A stretch of DNA of 64,000 nucleotides, from the NCBI RefSeq assembly GCF_019991125.1, contig NZ_JAGENB010000004.1:372001-436000 (forward strand). The letters are read 5' to 3'. The translations under genes were made by a program, and so were the position numbers. This stretch comes from Phyllobacterium calauticae (GTDB lineage: Bacteria > Pseudomonadota > Alphaproteobacteria > Rhizobiales > Rhizobiaceae). Within the stretch, counting starts at the first letter, position 1. Every line of letters begins with the position of its first letter. Below, one piece after another: positions 38,669-47,533 of this stretch. The notes under the pieces were generated by a model, which saw nothing but the letters and a program-made list of their open reading frames with translations, did not search any database and was not told where the DNA came from.

Positions 38669-38699
38669 AATACAGTTTGCCGAAGCAAGGCACTGTATT
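38669..38699. promoter_or_regulatory. interrupted palindrome before LysR gene
   Basis: AATACAGT (38669-38676) and ACTGTATT (38692-38699) are perfect inverted arms, with GCC and GGC also paired further in. The right arm ends 14 bases before the LysR start codon at 38714. It is a likely autoregulatory operator. Confidence 0.45.
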
Positions 38700-38713
38700 T
38701 ATTGGATATCTAC

Positions 38714-39616
38714 ATGGAATTGAAATGGCTTGAAGATTTCCTGAGCCTCTCCCAGCATTACAGTTTTTCAAGAGCGGCCAATGACCGCCATATCACGCAG
38801 TCTGCCTTAAGCAGACGAATCAAGCAGTTGGAAGATTGGGTTGGCATGCCGCTGATCGACCGCTCAACCAATCCTATCCGGCTGACGGCGGCAGGGCAGA
38901 GTTTTCTGCCCCGGGCACAAGATGCTGTGGAGTTGCTGTACGGCGTCAGAAGTTCGCTGGCAGAACGCTACGCTCCCATGTGGGAAATTTTATCCTTCGC
39001 CACGCTGAACACACTTTCCCTGACATTCTTTCCTGCCTGGATGGCCGAGCTGGAAGCGTCCGGCGACAGTTTCCGCGCCCGGTTCGCCGACCCTCACTCG
39101 TCTTTCCTCGGCAACATCTCGACCCTGGTGAACGGCGACTGTGACTTCTTTCTCACCTATGCGCATCACGCAGTCCCGCAGATGGACGATCTGAAGGGGT
39201 TTCCGTTCCTTCCTCTCGGCGTTGAACGGGTCATCCCGGTTTCGGCCCGCGGCCCGGCAGGCAGCCCGTTGCACAGTCTCAAGGATCGCTCTCGGCCGAC
39301 CGATTATCTCAGCTATCGCGGCAACTCGTTTTTCTCTTCGGCCCTGCCCTGGCTTTTCGACAGGCACAAATTTCAGCTCAACACTGTCTACGAAAACGGG
39401 ATGTCGGTAGCGCTGAAGGCAATGACGGTTTCCGGCCATGGCGTCGCGTGGATCCCGGAGGGCCTTGTAGCGGATGAATTGAAACGGGGCGTTCTCGTTC
39501 GGGCGGGCGACATGGACGCCGATCTGGTGGTCGATATCAGGGTTTACCGCACGCCGCAGTTTCGTAACCGGCATGCGGAAAGATTTTGGCGGCGGGCCTC
39601 GCAACTGGCAGCATGA
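38714..39616 (+). CDS. LysR-family regulator (HypT-like)
   Basis: 300-aa regulator whose start MELKWLEDFLSLSQHYSFS and HITQSALSRRIKQLEDW resemble HypT (YjiE) and related regulators. An upstream TTG at 38702 in frame is possible but lacks support. Its stop faces the convergent MmgE/PrpD gene 41 bases away. The long peptide-use operon on the other strand ends beside it, so its target could be that operon or an unlinked one. Confidence 0.83.
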   Translation: MELKWLEDFLSLSQHYSFSRAANDRHITQSALSRRIKQLEDWVGMPLIDRSTNPIRLTAAGQSFLPRAQDAVELLYGVRSSLAERYAPMWEILSFATLNTLSLTFFPAWMAELEASGDSFRARFADPHSSFLGNISTLVNGDCDFFLTYAHHAVPQMDDLKGFPFLPLGVERVIPVSARGPAGSPLHSLKDRSRPTDYLSYRGNSFFSSALPWLFDRHKFQLNTVYENGMSVALKAMTVSGHGVAWIPEGLVADELKRGVLVRAGDMDADLVVDIRVYRTPQFRNRHAERFWRRASQLAA

Positions 39617-39657
39617 GCCATCGGGAAGAAATCGGCCCGGCACCCGCCGCCAAGCCT

Positions 39658-41013
39658 TTACCTGAACAGGGGCCGTAAGATTTTCAGGTTGCCGGCAGTG
39701 TCAAGGTCCTGCAAATTGCCGTAAATCTCGCTGGCATTTTCTATACCGTCGCAGCAATCCCGGAATTTTCGCGACCGGTCTGCTTCGGAAAAAGGCTGCT
39801 GGTTGGTGCCGACCGCGAACTGGCGCGACCTTTGCAGAACCTGGCCATTGCGCAGGGTTATCGTCACGACATGCGGCAGCTTTTGCGGCGATGCGCATTC
39901 GTCGTCCAAACTGTAGCTCTGCATGGTCACCGCGCCAAGAAGGTGGTCGCCCGCGAAGGTCCGCACTGCTTCGGGGGTAAAATCGGAAAGACCGAGATAG
40001 CCTTGCCGCAGGGCACGGGCCACGCAATACTGCATGGAAAAGCGCGCCTGCATCTGGTCGACGGGCGCCGGATAGGCCAGATTGCGATAGTTGGCGATCC
40101 CGACAAGCGTATCAACGGTCTTCACATCATCGGCAACAAAGTCGTGTTCATGCGCCAGATCGAGCAAGGCATCGATGATCATGTGCGTGGAACCACAGCA
40201 TGGATGGCGCTTGGGCATCACGCCGGCAGTTTCGATGATATGCGCAGTCGGCGCAAGGATATCCTGCGTTTGCCAGTTGATCTGCGGGTCACCGGCAAAA
40301 AGCTCGCGAAACCCCTGCTCTCCTTCCAGAATGTCATGCCTTGCCTGCATTCCCGCCCTCGCAAGCAAAGCGGCTTCAACGGCATTGCGTGCCGCCATTC
40401 CGGCGTGAAACGGCTTGATGAGGGTGCCGAACTGACCCTTCGTACCGGATGCGAAACTCACTGCAATGGTCAGTGCATGGGCGGTCGCCTCAACACTGAG
40501 CCCCAATATACGAGCCGTGGCTACAGCCGTACCGATACTGCCAATCGTCGAGGTGCCGTGCCAGCCGGCGGTATAATGCGCCTGCCCGACACCATCTCCG
40601 ACATGTGCCTGCGCCTGCAGACCCGCCAGAAAAGCGTCGATCAATTGTGATCCGCTTGTCTTTTCCAGATCCGCCAGCGCCAGTATGGCAGGAACCAGGA
40701 CTGCCGATGCGTGACTCATACCGGGCAGGAAATTGTCATCGTAGTCCAGCGCGTGAGCGGCAGTGCCGTTGATGAGCCCTGCCAGCATGGGGCTGGATTT
40801 ACCGCCTGTTACCAGGAGCGCCTCGCCACCGCTGCCCGGTCGGGCAAAGGCGTCCCTGACACTGCATGTGCTTTGGTCCGTACGCCCCGCCACCATGCAC
40901 GCCAGCGTATCGATGATGGCGTTCTGCGCCAGCCGGCGTGCGTTGGCACTGGCCACAGTTCTGATGCTAGCCTCCGCTATGGCGGAGGCCACAGTCATGT
41001 CTTGCCCTTGCAT
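39658..41013 (-). CDS. MmgE/PrpD-family protein
   Basis: 451-aa protein of the 2-methylcitrate dehydratase fold. The markers are NAIIDTLACMVAGR, GLINGTAAHALDYDDNFLPG near residue 80 and GVMPKRHPCCGSTHMIIDAL near 265. The family contains dehydratases, cis-aconitate decarboxylases and many uncharacterised members, so the reaction cannot be named. It is the last gene of the ten-gene peptide-use operon; its start is 6 bases from the previous stop. It may process a breakdown product. Confidence 0.82.
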   Translation of the reverse strand: MQGQDMTVASAIAEASIRTVASANARRLAQNAIIDTLACMVAGRTDQSTCSVRDAFARPGSGGEALLVTGGKSSPMLAGLINGTAAHALDYDDNFLPGMSHASAVLVPAILALADLEKTSGSQLIDAFLAGLQAQAHVGDGVGQAHYTAGWHGTSTIGSIGTAVATARILGLSVEATAHALTIAVSFASGTKGQFGTLIKPFHAGMAARNAVEAALLARAGMQARHDILEGEQGFRELFAGDPQINWQTQDILAPTAHIIETAGVMPKRHPCCGSTHMIIDALLDLAHEHDFVADDVKTVDTLVGIANYRNLAYPAPVDQMQARFSMQYCVARALRQGYLGLSDFTPEAVRTFAGDHLLGAVTMQSYSLDDECASPQKLPHVVTITLRNGQVLQRSRQFAVGTNQQPFSEADRSRKFRDCCDGIENASEIYGNLQDLDTAGNLKILRPLFR

Positions 41014-41019
41014 GCTGCA

Positions 41020-42021
41020 CTACCCCTGAAATGCATCCAGGACGAGCTTCAGCAGCCGTCCGAATTTGTGACGGTCAAGTTGCCGCCCCTGCACATCCGT
41101 ATTGACCCGGTGCACCAGCACCATATCCAGCGCCGGCATGACGATACAGAAGTGGCCGCCCGCGCCAAAGCCGGCATAGCTGCCCTTAGGTGCCACGACT
41201 CCAGGGAAAAATACGCCGTCCCGCTCCAGCCACCACATATAGCCATAGGCTCCACGCGCACCCGCGTGAGAATACGGCATGACGCATTCCTGCGCCCAGC
41301 CCTGCGGCAGGATGTGGGCGCCATTCCATGAACCATGGCGCAGATAAAGCTGGCCAAACCGGGCCAGGTCCCGCGTCGATAAGCGGAACGGATAAGCTGC
41401 ATGGCGGCTTTCAGTGAAATGATCGTGCCAACCGTCAGGCTTTGCACCGTCAAGCGAGAAATCCTCAAATTGCAAAGGCTTGGCAATGCGTTCGTTGAAG
41501 GCTTGATGGACCGTCTTGCCTGTCAATTGTTCGAAGATCGTGCCGAGCGCATTGAAGTCCCAATTGTTGTAACACCAGAAAGTGCCTGGGGCATGGGCGT
41601 GTCGCTTTTCCTTGATCATTCGCATCCACGGCGTTTCATAACCGGCAGCGTGATAAATGCCCGAACGAGCGGTCAGCAGATCGTAGACTGTCGCCTGCTT
41701 TTCGACCGCGCTCAGTCCATCATTGTCATCAATGCCCAGGGCTTCCAGCGTCTGGCTCAGATCAATGGTTCCGTCCGCGACATCCTGCCCCATCAGGGCC
41801 GCCAGTACGCTTTTGCGGATCGAATGGCAAAGATATTTGTGGGTGATATCGCCATAGGTGTAAACAATCTTGCCACCTTGCACGATCATCAAAGCATCAG
41901 TTTCCTGAGCATCGGCGCAGGCTTCAACCGCTTGCAGCCCCTTATCCAGCCAACCAGCGGCTGAAGGGTCCTTGATCCGCTCCCAATCCCCGGCCGGATT
42001 GGCTGCCGAATGATAGTTCAT
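41020..42021 (-). CDS. leaderless serine hydrolase of class C beta-lactamase family
   Basis: 333-aa protein with SxxK (SIRK, Ser67-Lys70) and YxN (YNN, Tyr151-Asn153) of family S12. The third motif is a non-standard GGHFC near residue 299. There is no signal peptide. Family members include D-aminopeptidases, esterases and amidases. Placed between the ATPase and MmgE/PrpD genes of a peptide importer operon, and overlapping the ATPase stop by four bases, it probably hydrolyses an imported peptide or amide. Confidence 0.8.
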   Translation of the reverse strand: MNYHSAANPAGDWERIKDPSAAGWLDKGLQAVEACADAQETDALMIVQGGKIVYTYGDITHKYLCHSIRKSVLAALMGQDVADGTIDLSQTLEALGIDDNDGLSAVEKQATVYDLLTARSGIYHAAGYETPWMRMIKEKRHAHAPGTFWCYNNWDFNALGTIFEQLTGKTVHQAFNERIAKPLQFEDFSLDGAKPDGWHDHFTESRHAAYPFRLSTRDLARFGQLYLRHGSWNGAHILPQGWAQECVMPYSHAGARGAYGYMWWLERDGVFFPGVVAPKGSYAGFGAGGHFCIVMPALDMVLVHRVNTDVQGRQLDRHKFGRLLKLVLDAFQG

Positions 42022-42815
42022 TGTTGCATGTCCTTGTCATGATTGTGTGCCACCGCCTCGACACTCGCCTGCAGGAAATCCTGCGTGTAGGAATCCCTGG
42101 CCCGCGATTGCCGCAGATCGTCTGCGGTGAGTTCTTCCAGTATAATGCCCTTGTGCATGACACCGACGCGTTCGCAGATATGCGCGACCACGGCCAGATC
42201 ATGCGAAACCATGAGATAGGTGAGGTTTCGCTCGCGGCGCAGCGTCTTCAGAAGATTGAGAATTTCCGCCTGAACCGATACGTCCAGCGCCGAGGTCGGC
42301 TCATCCAGCAGCAGCACCTCAGGTTCAATGATCAGTGCACGGGCAATCGCCACGCGCTGGCGCTGACCGCCCGACAATTCATGCGGATAACGATACATGA
42401 AGTTCGGCCCAAGCCCGACGGCAGCCAGCACATCGCGGATACGCTCTTCCCTGCGGTCCATGCCGTGGATCGCAAGAGATTCAGCAAGTACCTTGTACAC
42501 CTGTTTGCGCGGGTGCAGCGAAGCGTAGGGGTCCTGAAACACCATCTGCACCCGGCGAAAGAACGCTTTGTCGCGCGTGCCCGCCATCGGCTGACCATCA
42601 AAGATGAAACTGCCCTGATAATGCGGAATCAATCCTGCAAGCGCGCGCAAAATCGTCGACTTCCCGCAGCCTGACTCTCCGATCAGACCATAGGCCTGGC
42701 CCCGCGCAATGTGAAAGCGGGCTTTCTTGACCACGGCGGTCCGTTTGCGGCCTTTGCCGAAAATAACCGACAGATCCGACACATCAACGTGTGGTCTCCC
42801 AATGTCATTCATCAT
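42018..42815 (-). CDS. oligopeptide ABC transporter ATP-binding protein (OppF type)
   Basis: 265-aa ATPase with Walker [18 protein letters not shown]-loop VFQDPYASLHP, signature LSGGQRQRVAIARAL and Walker B LLLDEPTSALD. It overlaps the upstream ATPase by four bases and the downstream hydrolase start by four bases. It lacks the long C-terminal Cys-bearing extension of other Opp ATPases, and is a little short for the group. Confidence 0.9.
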   Translation of the reverse strand: MMNDIGRPHVDVSDLSVIFGKGRKRTAVVKKARFHIARGQAYGLIGESGCGKSTILRALAGLIPHYQGSFIFDGQPMAGTRDKAFFRRVQMVFQDPYASLHPRKQVYKVLAESLAIHGMDRREERIRDVLAAVGLGPNFMYRYPHELSGGQRQRVAIARALIIEPEVLLLDEPTSALDVSVQAEILNLLKTLRRERNLTYLMVSHDLAVVAHICERVGVMHKGIILEELTADDLRQSRARDSYTQDFLQASVEAVAHNHDKDMQQ

Positions 42816-43675
42816 GCCTGTCCCTCGCTCAGAGTTGCACCGCTCAGCCAGCTCGGATCACGCTCAGGAACTTTCAGCATGTCGACCGGGCGATCGAGCC
42901 GCGGAAGACTGGCCAAGAGTGCCTGCGTATAGGGATGCCTGGCCTTATGCAGTTCCTTGGCGGGCAGGTCCTCCATAATGCGGCCCGCATACATCACCAG
43001 AACGCGGTCGCAGAAATCGGCGACCAGATTGAGGTCGTGGCTGATGAACATCAGCCCGGTGCCAGAACGGCTGACGAGTTCATCCAGAACCGTTAGCACC
43101 TGCCGGCGCACCGTCACGTCCAGAGCGGATGTCGGCTCGTCGGCAATAATCATGTCCGGTTCCGGGATGAGCATCATGGCGATCATCACGCGCTGTCCCA
43201 TGCCACCCGATATCTCATGCGGGAACAGTTTCATGACGCGTTCCGGATCGCGAATATGGACGGCTTCCAGCATGGCCAGCGTTTTTTGTCTGGCTATTGC
43301 GGGCCGTGCGCGATGATGGAGACGATAGGCTTCCATGATCTGATCGCCGATACGGATCAAGGGATTGAGTGAGTATTTCGGATCCTGCAGGATCATTGAA
43401 ATACGGTTGCCCCGTATCGTACGCATCTTCCGTTCGCTGGCAGAAAGCAGGTCGACGCCGTCGAAACGCATTGCCTTCGCGCGAATTTGCGCAGATTTCG
43501 GCGTCAGTTTCAGCACCGAACGGCCCGTCATCGACTTGCCCGAACCAGACTCGCCGACAATTCCCACCTTCTCCCGTCCGATGGAGAAACTGATGCCGCG
43601 CACAATGTCGATATCGTGTTTCACGCCCGGAAACGACACCCAGAGATCATCAACTTCAAGCAGAGGTTTTGTCAT
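42812..43675 (-). CDS. oligopeptide ABC transporter ATP-binding protein (OppD type)
   Basis: 287-aa ATPase from the ATG at 43675 (MTKPLLEVDD), six bases before the permease stop. An upstream in-frame start would lie inside the permease. Walker A GESGSGKSMTGRSVL, Q-loop ILQDPKYSLNPL, signature ISGGMGQRVMIAMML and Walker B MIIADEPTSALD are present. The signature reads GGMGQ, with Gly where Arg is usual. Confidence 0.88.
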   Translation of the reverse strand: MTKPLLEVDDLWVSFPGVKHDIDIVRGISFSIGREKVGIVGESGSGKSMTGRSVLKLTPKSAQIRAKAMRFDGVDLLSASERKMRTIRGNRISMILQDPKYSLNPLIRIGDQIMEAYRLHHRARPAIARQKTLAMLEAVHIRDPERVMKLFPHEISGGMGQRVMIAMMLIPEPDMIIADEPTSALDVTVRRQVLTVLDELVSRSGTGLMFISHDLNLVADFCDRVLVMYAGRIMEDLPAKELHKARHPYTQALLASLPRLDRPVDMLKVPERDPSWLSGATLSEGQA

Positions 43676-43680
43676 GATCT

Positions 43681-44613
43681 TTATCCGTTCCGTGGATCGA
43701 GAATATCGCGCAGACCATCGCCCAAAAGATTGAAGGCGAGACTGGCAAGAAGAATTGCGCAGCCCGGCACCGCGGCGAGCCACCACGAGGTCATCATGAA
43801 TTCTCGGCCGCTGGAAAGCATCGCGCCCCATTCAGGGCTTGGCGGCTGCGCGCCCAGGCCCAGAAAACCAAGGCCCGCAGCTGTCAGAATAATCGACGAC
43901 ATATTGAGTGTGATGCGAATGACGACTGAAGGGATACACATCGGCACGACATGTTTTGCAATCACACGCATCGTGGATGCGCCCTGCAGGCGGATCGCGG
44001 CGACATAGTCGGACGAGCGGATGGTCAGGGTTTCCGCACGGGCAAGACGGGCGATCGGTGGCCAGGCGGCAAGCGAAATCGCGATGACTGCGTTTTCAAT
44101 GCCGGGCCCAAGGGCAGCGGCAAAGGACAGGGCGAGAACGAGACTGGGAAAGGCGAGAAAAATATCGACAATACGCATCAAAGCCGTATCGACCCAGCCG
44201 CCGATGTAGCCAGCGGTGGTGCCAACGATCAACCCAATCGGTGCGGCGATAATCGCGGTTAGTGTGACAATATACAGCGTGATGCGCGAGCCAAAGACAA
44301 GACGGCTGAAAATATCGCGCCCCAGTTCATCGGTCCCGAAATAATGGGCCCATGACGGCCTTTGCAGCCGGTTCGCCAGATCATTGGTTCCGATATCATG
44401 GGTGGCGATATAGGGCGCAAACAACGCCACAAGAACCAGCAGCACAATCACAAAGAGGCCAAAAACGGCTGAGGTATTGGAGAGAAGCTTCAACCAGGAG
44501 CGTCGCAGCTGCTGTGCATTGGCTTGCAATGCAGAGGTCGGCACTGGCGCGGTCAGCCATTCACGCAGAGAACTGAAAGAGCGCACCGGATTTGTCGTGA
44601 GTTCATTGCTCAT
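43681..44613 (-). CDS. peptide ABC transporter permease (DppC type)
   Basis: 310-aa permease with an extended cytoplasmic N-terminus (~45 residues), then helices and the motif FGTDELGRDIFSRLVFGSRI. The coupling loop is YVAAIRLQGASTMRVIAKHV. It follows the DppB-type gene by 9 bases in the same operon. Confidence 0.9.
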   Translation of the reverse strand: MSNELTTNPVRSFSSLREWLTAPVPTSALQANAQQLRRSWLKLLSNTSAVFGLFVIVLLVLVALFAPYIATHDIGTNDLANRLQRPSWAHYFGTDELGRDIFSRLVFGSRITLYIVTLTAIIAAPIGLIVGTTAGYIGGWVDTALMRIVDIFLAFPSLVLALSFAAALGPGIENAVIAISLAAWPPIARLARAETLTIRSSDYVAAIRLQGASTMRVIAKHVVPMCIPSVVIRITLNMSSIILTAAGLGFLGLGAQPPSPEWGAMLSSGREFMMTSWWLAAVPGCAILLASLAFNLLGDGLRDILDPRNG

Positions 44614-44622
44614 CTATGGCTC

Positions 44623-45690
44623 CTATCGGGTTCGAGGATCGAAAATGCGATAGAGGAGATCGCTGATCAGATTGATGCCGACGAACAGGATGCCGACGAT
44701 CAATGTGCATCCAACGACGGCGTTCATGTCACCGGCCAGAAGCGCATTGGTGAGATAACGGCCAAACCCCGGCCAAGCGAACACGGTTTCCGTCAGGACA
44801 GCCCCCTCCAGCAGAAACGCATAGGAGAGCGCAACAACCGTAACCACTTGAACAGCGACATTGCGGAAAGCATGCCCCCAGACAGTGCGTGCCCAGGAAA
44901 GCCCTTTGACACGGGCGGTAATGATATATTCCTGATTGAGTTGCTCTATCATGAAGCCGCGCGTCATGCGGCTGATATAGGCCATGGAGCCGAATGCAAG
45001 GATCAGGGCGGGCATGATGACGTGACTGATGGCATTGCCAAAAGCATCCCATTGCCCCTGCATTGCGCTGTCGATGAGCAGGAAGCCCGTCGTCGGCTCG
45101 ACCGAATATTCATAGAGAAAGTCGATACGGCCCGGCCCGCCGATCCATCCCAGCGTGGCATAGAAGATCAGGAGCGCCATAAGGCCAAGCCAGAAATTCG
45201 GAGTGGAATAACCAAGCAGACTGATCATGCGCACGGCATGATCCAGCGGTGAATTGCGGTACATGGCCGAAAACACGCCAAGCGGAATGCCGAAGCCGGT
45301 CCCGATGATGATGGCGACCGTGGCCAGTTCGATGGTCGCCGGAAAGACGCGGCCAATATCCTCCAGCACAGGGCGTCCCGACGTCAGCGCATTGCCGAAG
45401 TCGAACATCACCGCATTCTTGAGATAGAGGCCATATTGAACAATCAGTGGCTGGTCGAGACCAAGCTTGCGATACATCATGTCGTAAGCCTCCTGGGAGA
45501 TATTATCGCCCAGCATCGCAACGACCGGATCAAGCGGCAAAAGACGGCTGATGAAAAATGTCAGCGTGACCAAGCCCAGAAGTGTAACAGCCACGGAAAA
45601 GATCAGGCGCGCGGAGGCAGCGAGAAAGAGAAGCACAGGACCGAACTCCTCCTCGCCTTCCAGGTCTTCCAGAATGTCGTGCGTTGTCAT
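44623..45690 (-). CDS. peptide ABC transporter permease (DppB type)
   Basis: 355-aa permease. After an acidic N-terminal tail (DILEDLEGEEEFG) come the usual helices (FSVAVTLLGLVTLTFFISRL) and the coupling loop YIITARVKGLSWARTVWGHA. A 150-base gap with a GC-rich hairpin separates it from the binding-protein gene upstream. Confidence 0.9.
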   Translation of the reverse strand: MTTHDILEDLEGEEEFGPVLLFLAASARLIFSVAVTLLGLVTLTFFISRLLPLDPVVAMLGDNISQEAYDMMYRKLGLDQPLIVQYGLYLKNAVMFDFGNALTSGRPVLEDIGRVFPATIELATVAIIIGTGFGIPLGVFSAMYRNSPLDHAVRMISLLGYSTPNFWLGLMALLIFYATLGWIGGPGRIDFLYEYSVEPTTGFLLIDSAMQGQWDAFGNAISHVIMPALILAFGSMAYISRMTRGFMIEQLNQEYIITARVKGLSWARTVWGHAFRNVAVQVVTVVALSYAFLLEGAVLTETVFAWPGFGRYLTNALLAGDMNAVVGCTLIVGILFVGINLISDLLYRIFDPRTR

Positions 45691-45803
45691 CGGCTTTGAT
45701 CCTGAACAAGATGAATAAGGATGCGAAATCCACCGCCATATCCGGTAATGTGCGCGCCGCGCTTTGAGGCAGTTGCAGACATCACCTGATCGACGTGGGG
45801 GTC

Positions 45804-45825
45804 GCCGGTCCGGGAGGGGACCGGC
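45804..45825 (-). terminator. GC-rich hairpin between binding-protein and permease genes
   Basis: GCCGGTCC (45804-45811) pairs with GGACCGGC (45818-45825) over a 6-base loop and has no following T-run. It sits where the peptide operon at 20788-28855 has its own hairpin, so an expression-tuning role (more binding protein than permease) is plausible. Confidence 0.5.
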
Positions 45826-45841
45826 AGGGGCTTGAAACGCG

Positions 45842-47461
45842 TTATTTCGCAGCCAGATCGTAATACACGCGGAAACCGTTCCAGCTCCAGTTCTTCATGG
45901 CCTTGTTGACGCCGGCAACGTTGTAGATCTGGAAGATGAAGGCGTGCGGACCTTTCTCCATCATCTGCTTTTGCAGATCGACATACTTCTGCTTGCGCGT
46001 GGATTCATCTTTTTCAAACAGGGCGTCGTCTACCTGTTTGTTGACAGCCACGTCGAAATAGCTGGCGCGCCAGCTCGGATACATGGTCTGCTTGGCCTCG
46101 GCGCGGTTGTCCGGATTGAAAATCTGGCGTGAGGCGTTGCCATGCGCATCCGGCACTGTTGTCTGCCAGCCCATCAAAGACGTCTGGAATTCGCGGCCGC
46201 GGATACGGCTGAACAATTGCGCATTCGCCATGCGCTCGATCTTGATCTTCACACCCGCCTTGGCAGCAGCATCCTGAATGCTTTGTGCAATCGGAGCCGC
46301 ATAAGGCGCGGTGCTGATGAACATCGTTGTTTCGAAGCCATTGGGATAGCCAGCTTCTTTCAGAAGTTCCCTGGCCTTTTCCACGTCAAGCTTGAACGGC
46401 TGGCCATCTCTTTCATCGAGCGCACCAAACGCGCCGAGTTGAACGAAGCTTGCGCGCGGAACACCCACATTATGGATGACCGTTTTGCCAAGACCTTCAT
46501 AATCGATGAGATAGCGCATCGCCAGGCGCACTTTCTCATTGGCGAAAACCGGATCGGCGTTGTTGAAATTCCAATAGAACAGCGACGGCTTCAAAGCACG
46601 CGAGGCTGTTGCCTTGTTCTGGGTTTCAAGATCGCGCAAATCTTCCGGCGTCAGATCACGGGCAATGTCGATATCGCCCTTTTCCAGCAGCAGGCGCTGC
46701 GTTCCAGCTTCTGAGACGTGGCGGATCAACACCTGCTTCAGCTTCGGCGCGTCGCCCCAATAATTGGCGTTGGCCTGAAGAATGACAACTTCCGCCGGGT
46801 TCCAGCGCATGAGCTTGTAAGGTCCGATACAATCCGAACGTGTGGCAAGATATTTATTGCCCATATCGCCATCAACCTGATTTGCCATCAGCACTTTCTG
46901 ATTGAGAAGTGCGGCAACGCGATTGGCGGCAATGGCAGCCAGAATGAGATTTGCTGGATAGGGCTTATCAAGCCTGAACACCAGCGTATTGTCGTCCGGG
47001 GCAGTTATACTCTGGTCTGCATTGTCCTTGGTGAAACCATATTCCGTCAGCGTCGCGGCGTTGCCAAAGCCAAGTTTCACAACACGGCGCAACGACCACG
47101 CCATGTCACCTGCGGTTGCCTTTTCGCCGGACGGAAACGCCAAGTCGTCACGCATGTGGAAAGTGATCTGCAGTCCATCCTGGGAAACATCCCAGCTCTT
47201 TGCCAGCTTGGGCACAAGCTTCGTTTCATCGGCAGGATCGAAATCGACGAGCGGATCGCAGATATTCTGGATGATCTCGTTGGTGGCCGCTTCACCGATC
47301 TGCGCTGGATCAAACGTGCTGATGGCATCGATATTCCAAGCCATTGCCAACGTATTGGGTGGCGATGCTGCTTCTGCAGTAAAACTGATGCATGCAAGGC
47401 CCGCAACAAGGATAAGCGCCGTACTGCGGCGCAAAATGGTTCTGGTTTTCAAATCGCTCAT
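45842..47461 (-). CDS. peptide ABC transporter substrate-binding protein
   Basis: 539-aa family 5 binding protein. The signal peptide is ~1-31 (ALILVAGLACISFTAEA). The mature part contains LAMAWNIDAISTFDPAQIGE, SWDVSQDGLQITFHMRDDLA, VRLAMRYLIDYEGLGKTVIH and a C-terminal IFQIYNVAGVNKAM. It is encoded between the M20 hydrolase and the permeases and should set the importer's peptide range. The ligand is unknown, but the proline-specific peptidases upstream point to proline-containing peptides. Confidence 0.88.
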   Translation of the reverse strand: MSDLKTRTILRRSTALILVAGLACISFTAEAASPPNTLAMAWNIDAISTFDPAQIGEAATNEIIQNICDPLVDFDPADETKLVPKLAKSWDVSQDGLQITFHMRDDLAFPSGEKATAGDMAWSLRRVVKLGFGNAATLTEYGFTKDNADQSITAPDDNTLVFRLDKPYPANLILAAIAANRVAALLNQKVLMANQVDGDMGNKYLATRSDCIGPYKLMRWNPAEVVILQANANYWGDAPKLKQVLIRHVSEAGTQRLLLEKGDIDIARDLTPEDLRDLETQNKATASRALKPSLFYWNFNNADPVFANEKVRLAMRYLIDYEGLGKTVIHNVGVPRASFVQLGAFGALDERDGQPFKLDVEKARELLKEAGYPNGFETTMFISTAPYAAPIAQSIQDAAAKAGVKIKIERMANAQLFSRIRGREFQTSLMGWQTTVPDAHGNASRQIFNPDNRAEAKQTMYPSWRASYFDVAVNKQVDDALFEKDESTRKQKYVDLQKQMMEKGPHAFIFQIYNVAGVNKAMKNWSWNGFRVYYDLAAK

Positions 47462-47533
47462 GTTCGTCCCCTTTTATGATTCTCATGTAGCTTGGAGGGC
47501 ACCGCATCCGCACAGACGCGGTGCCAGACCGGA

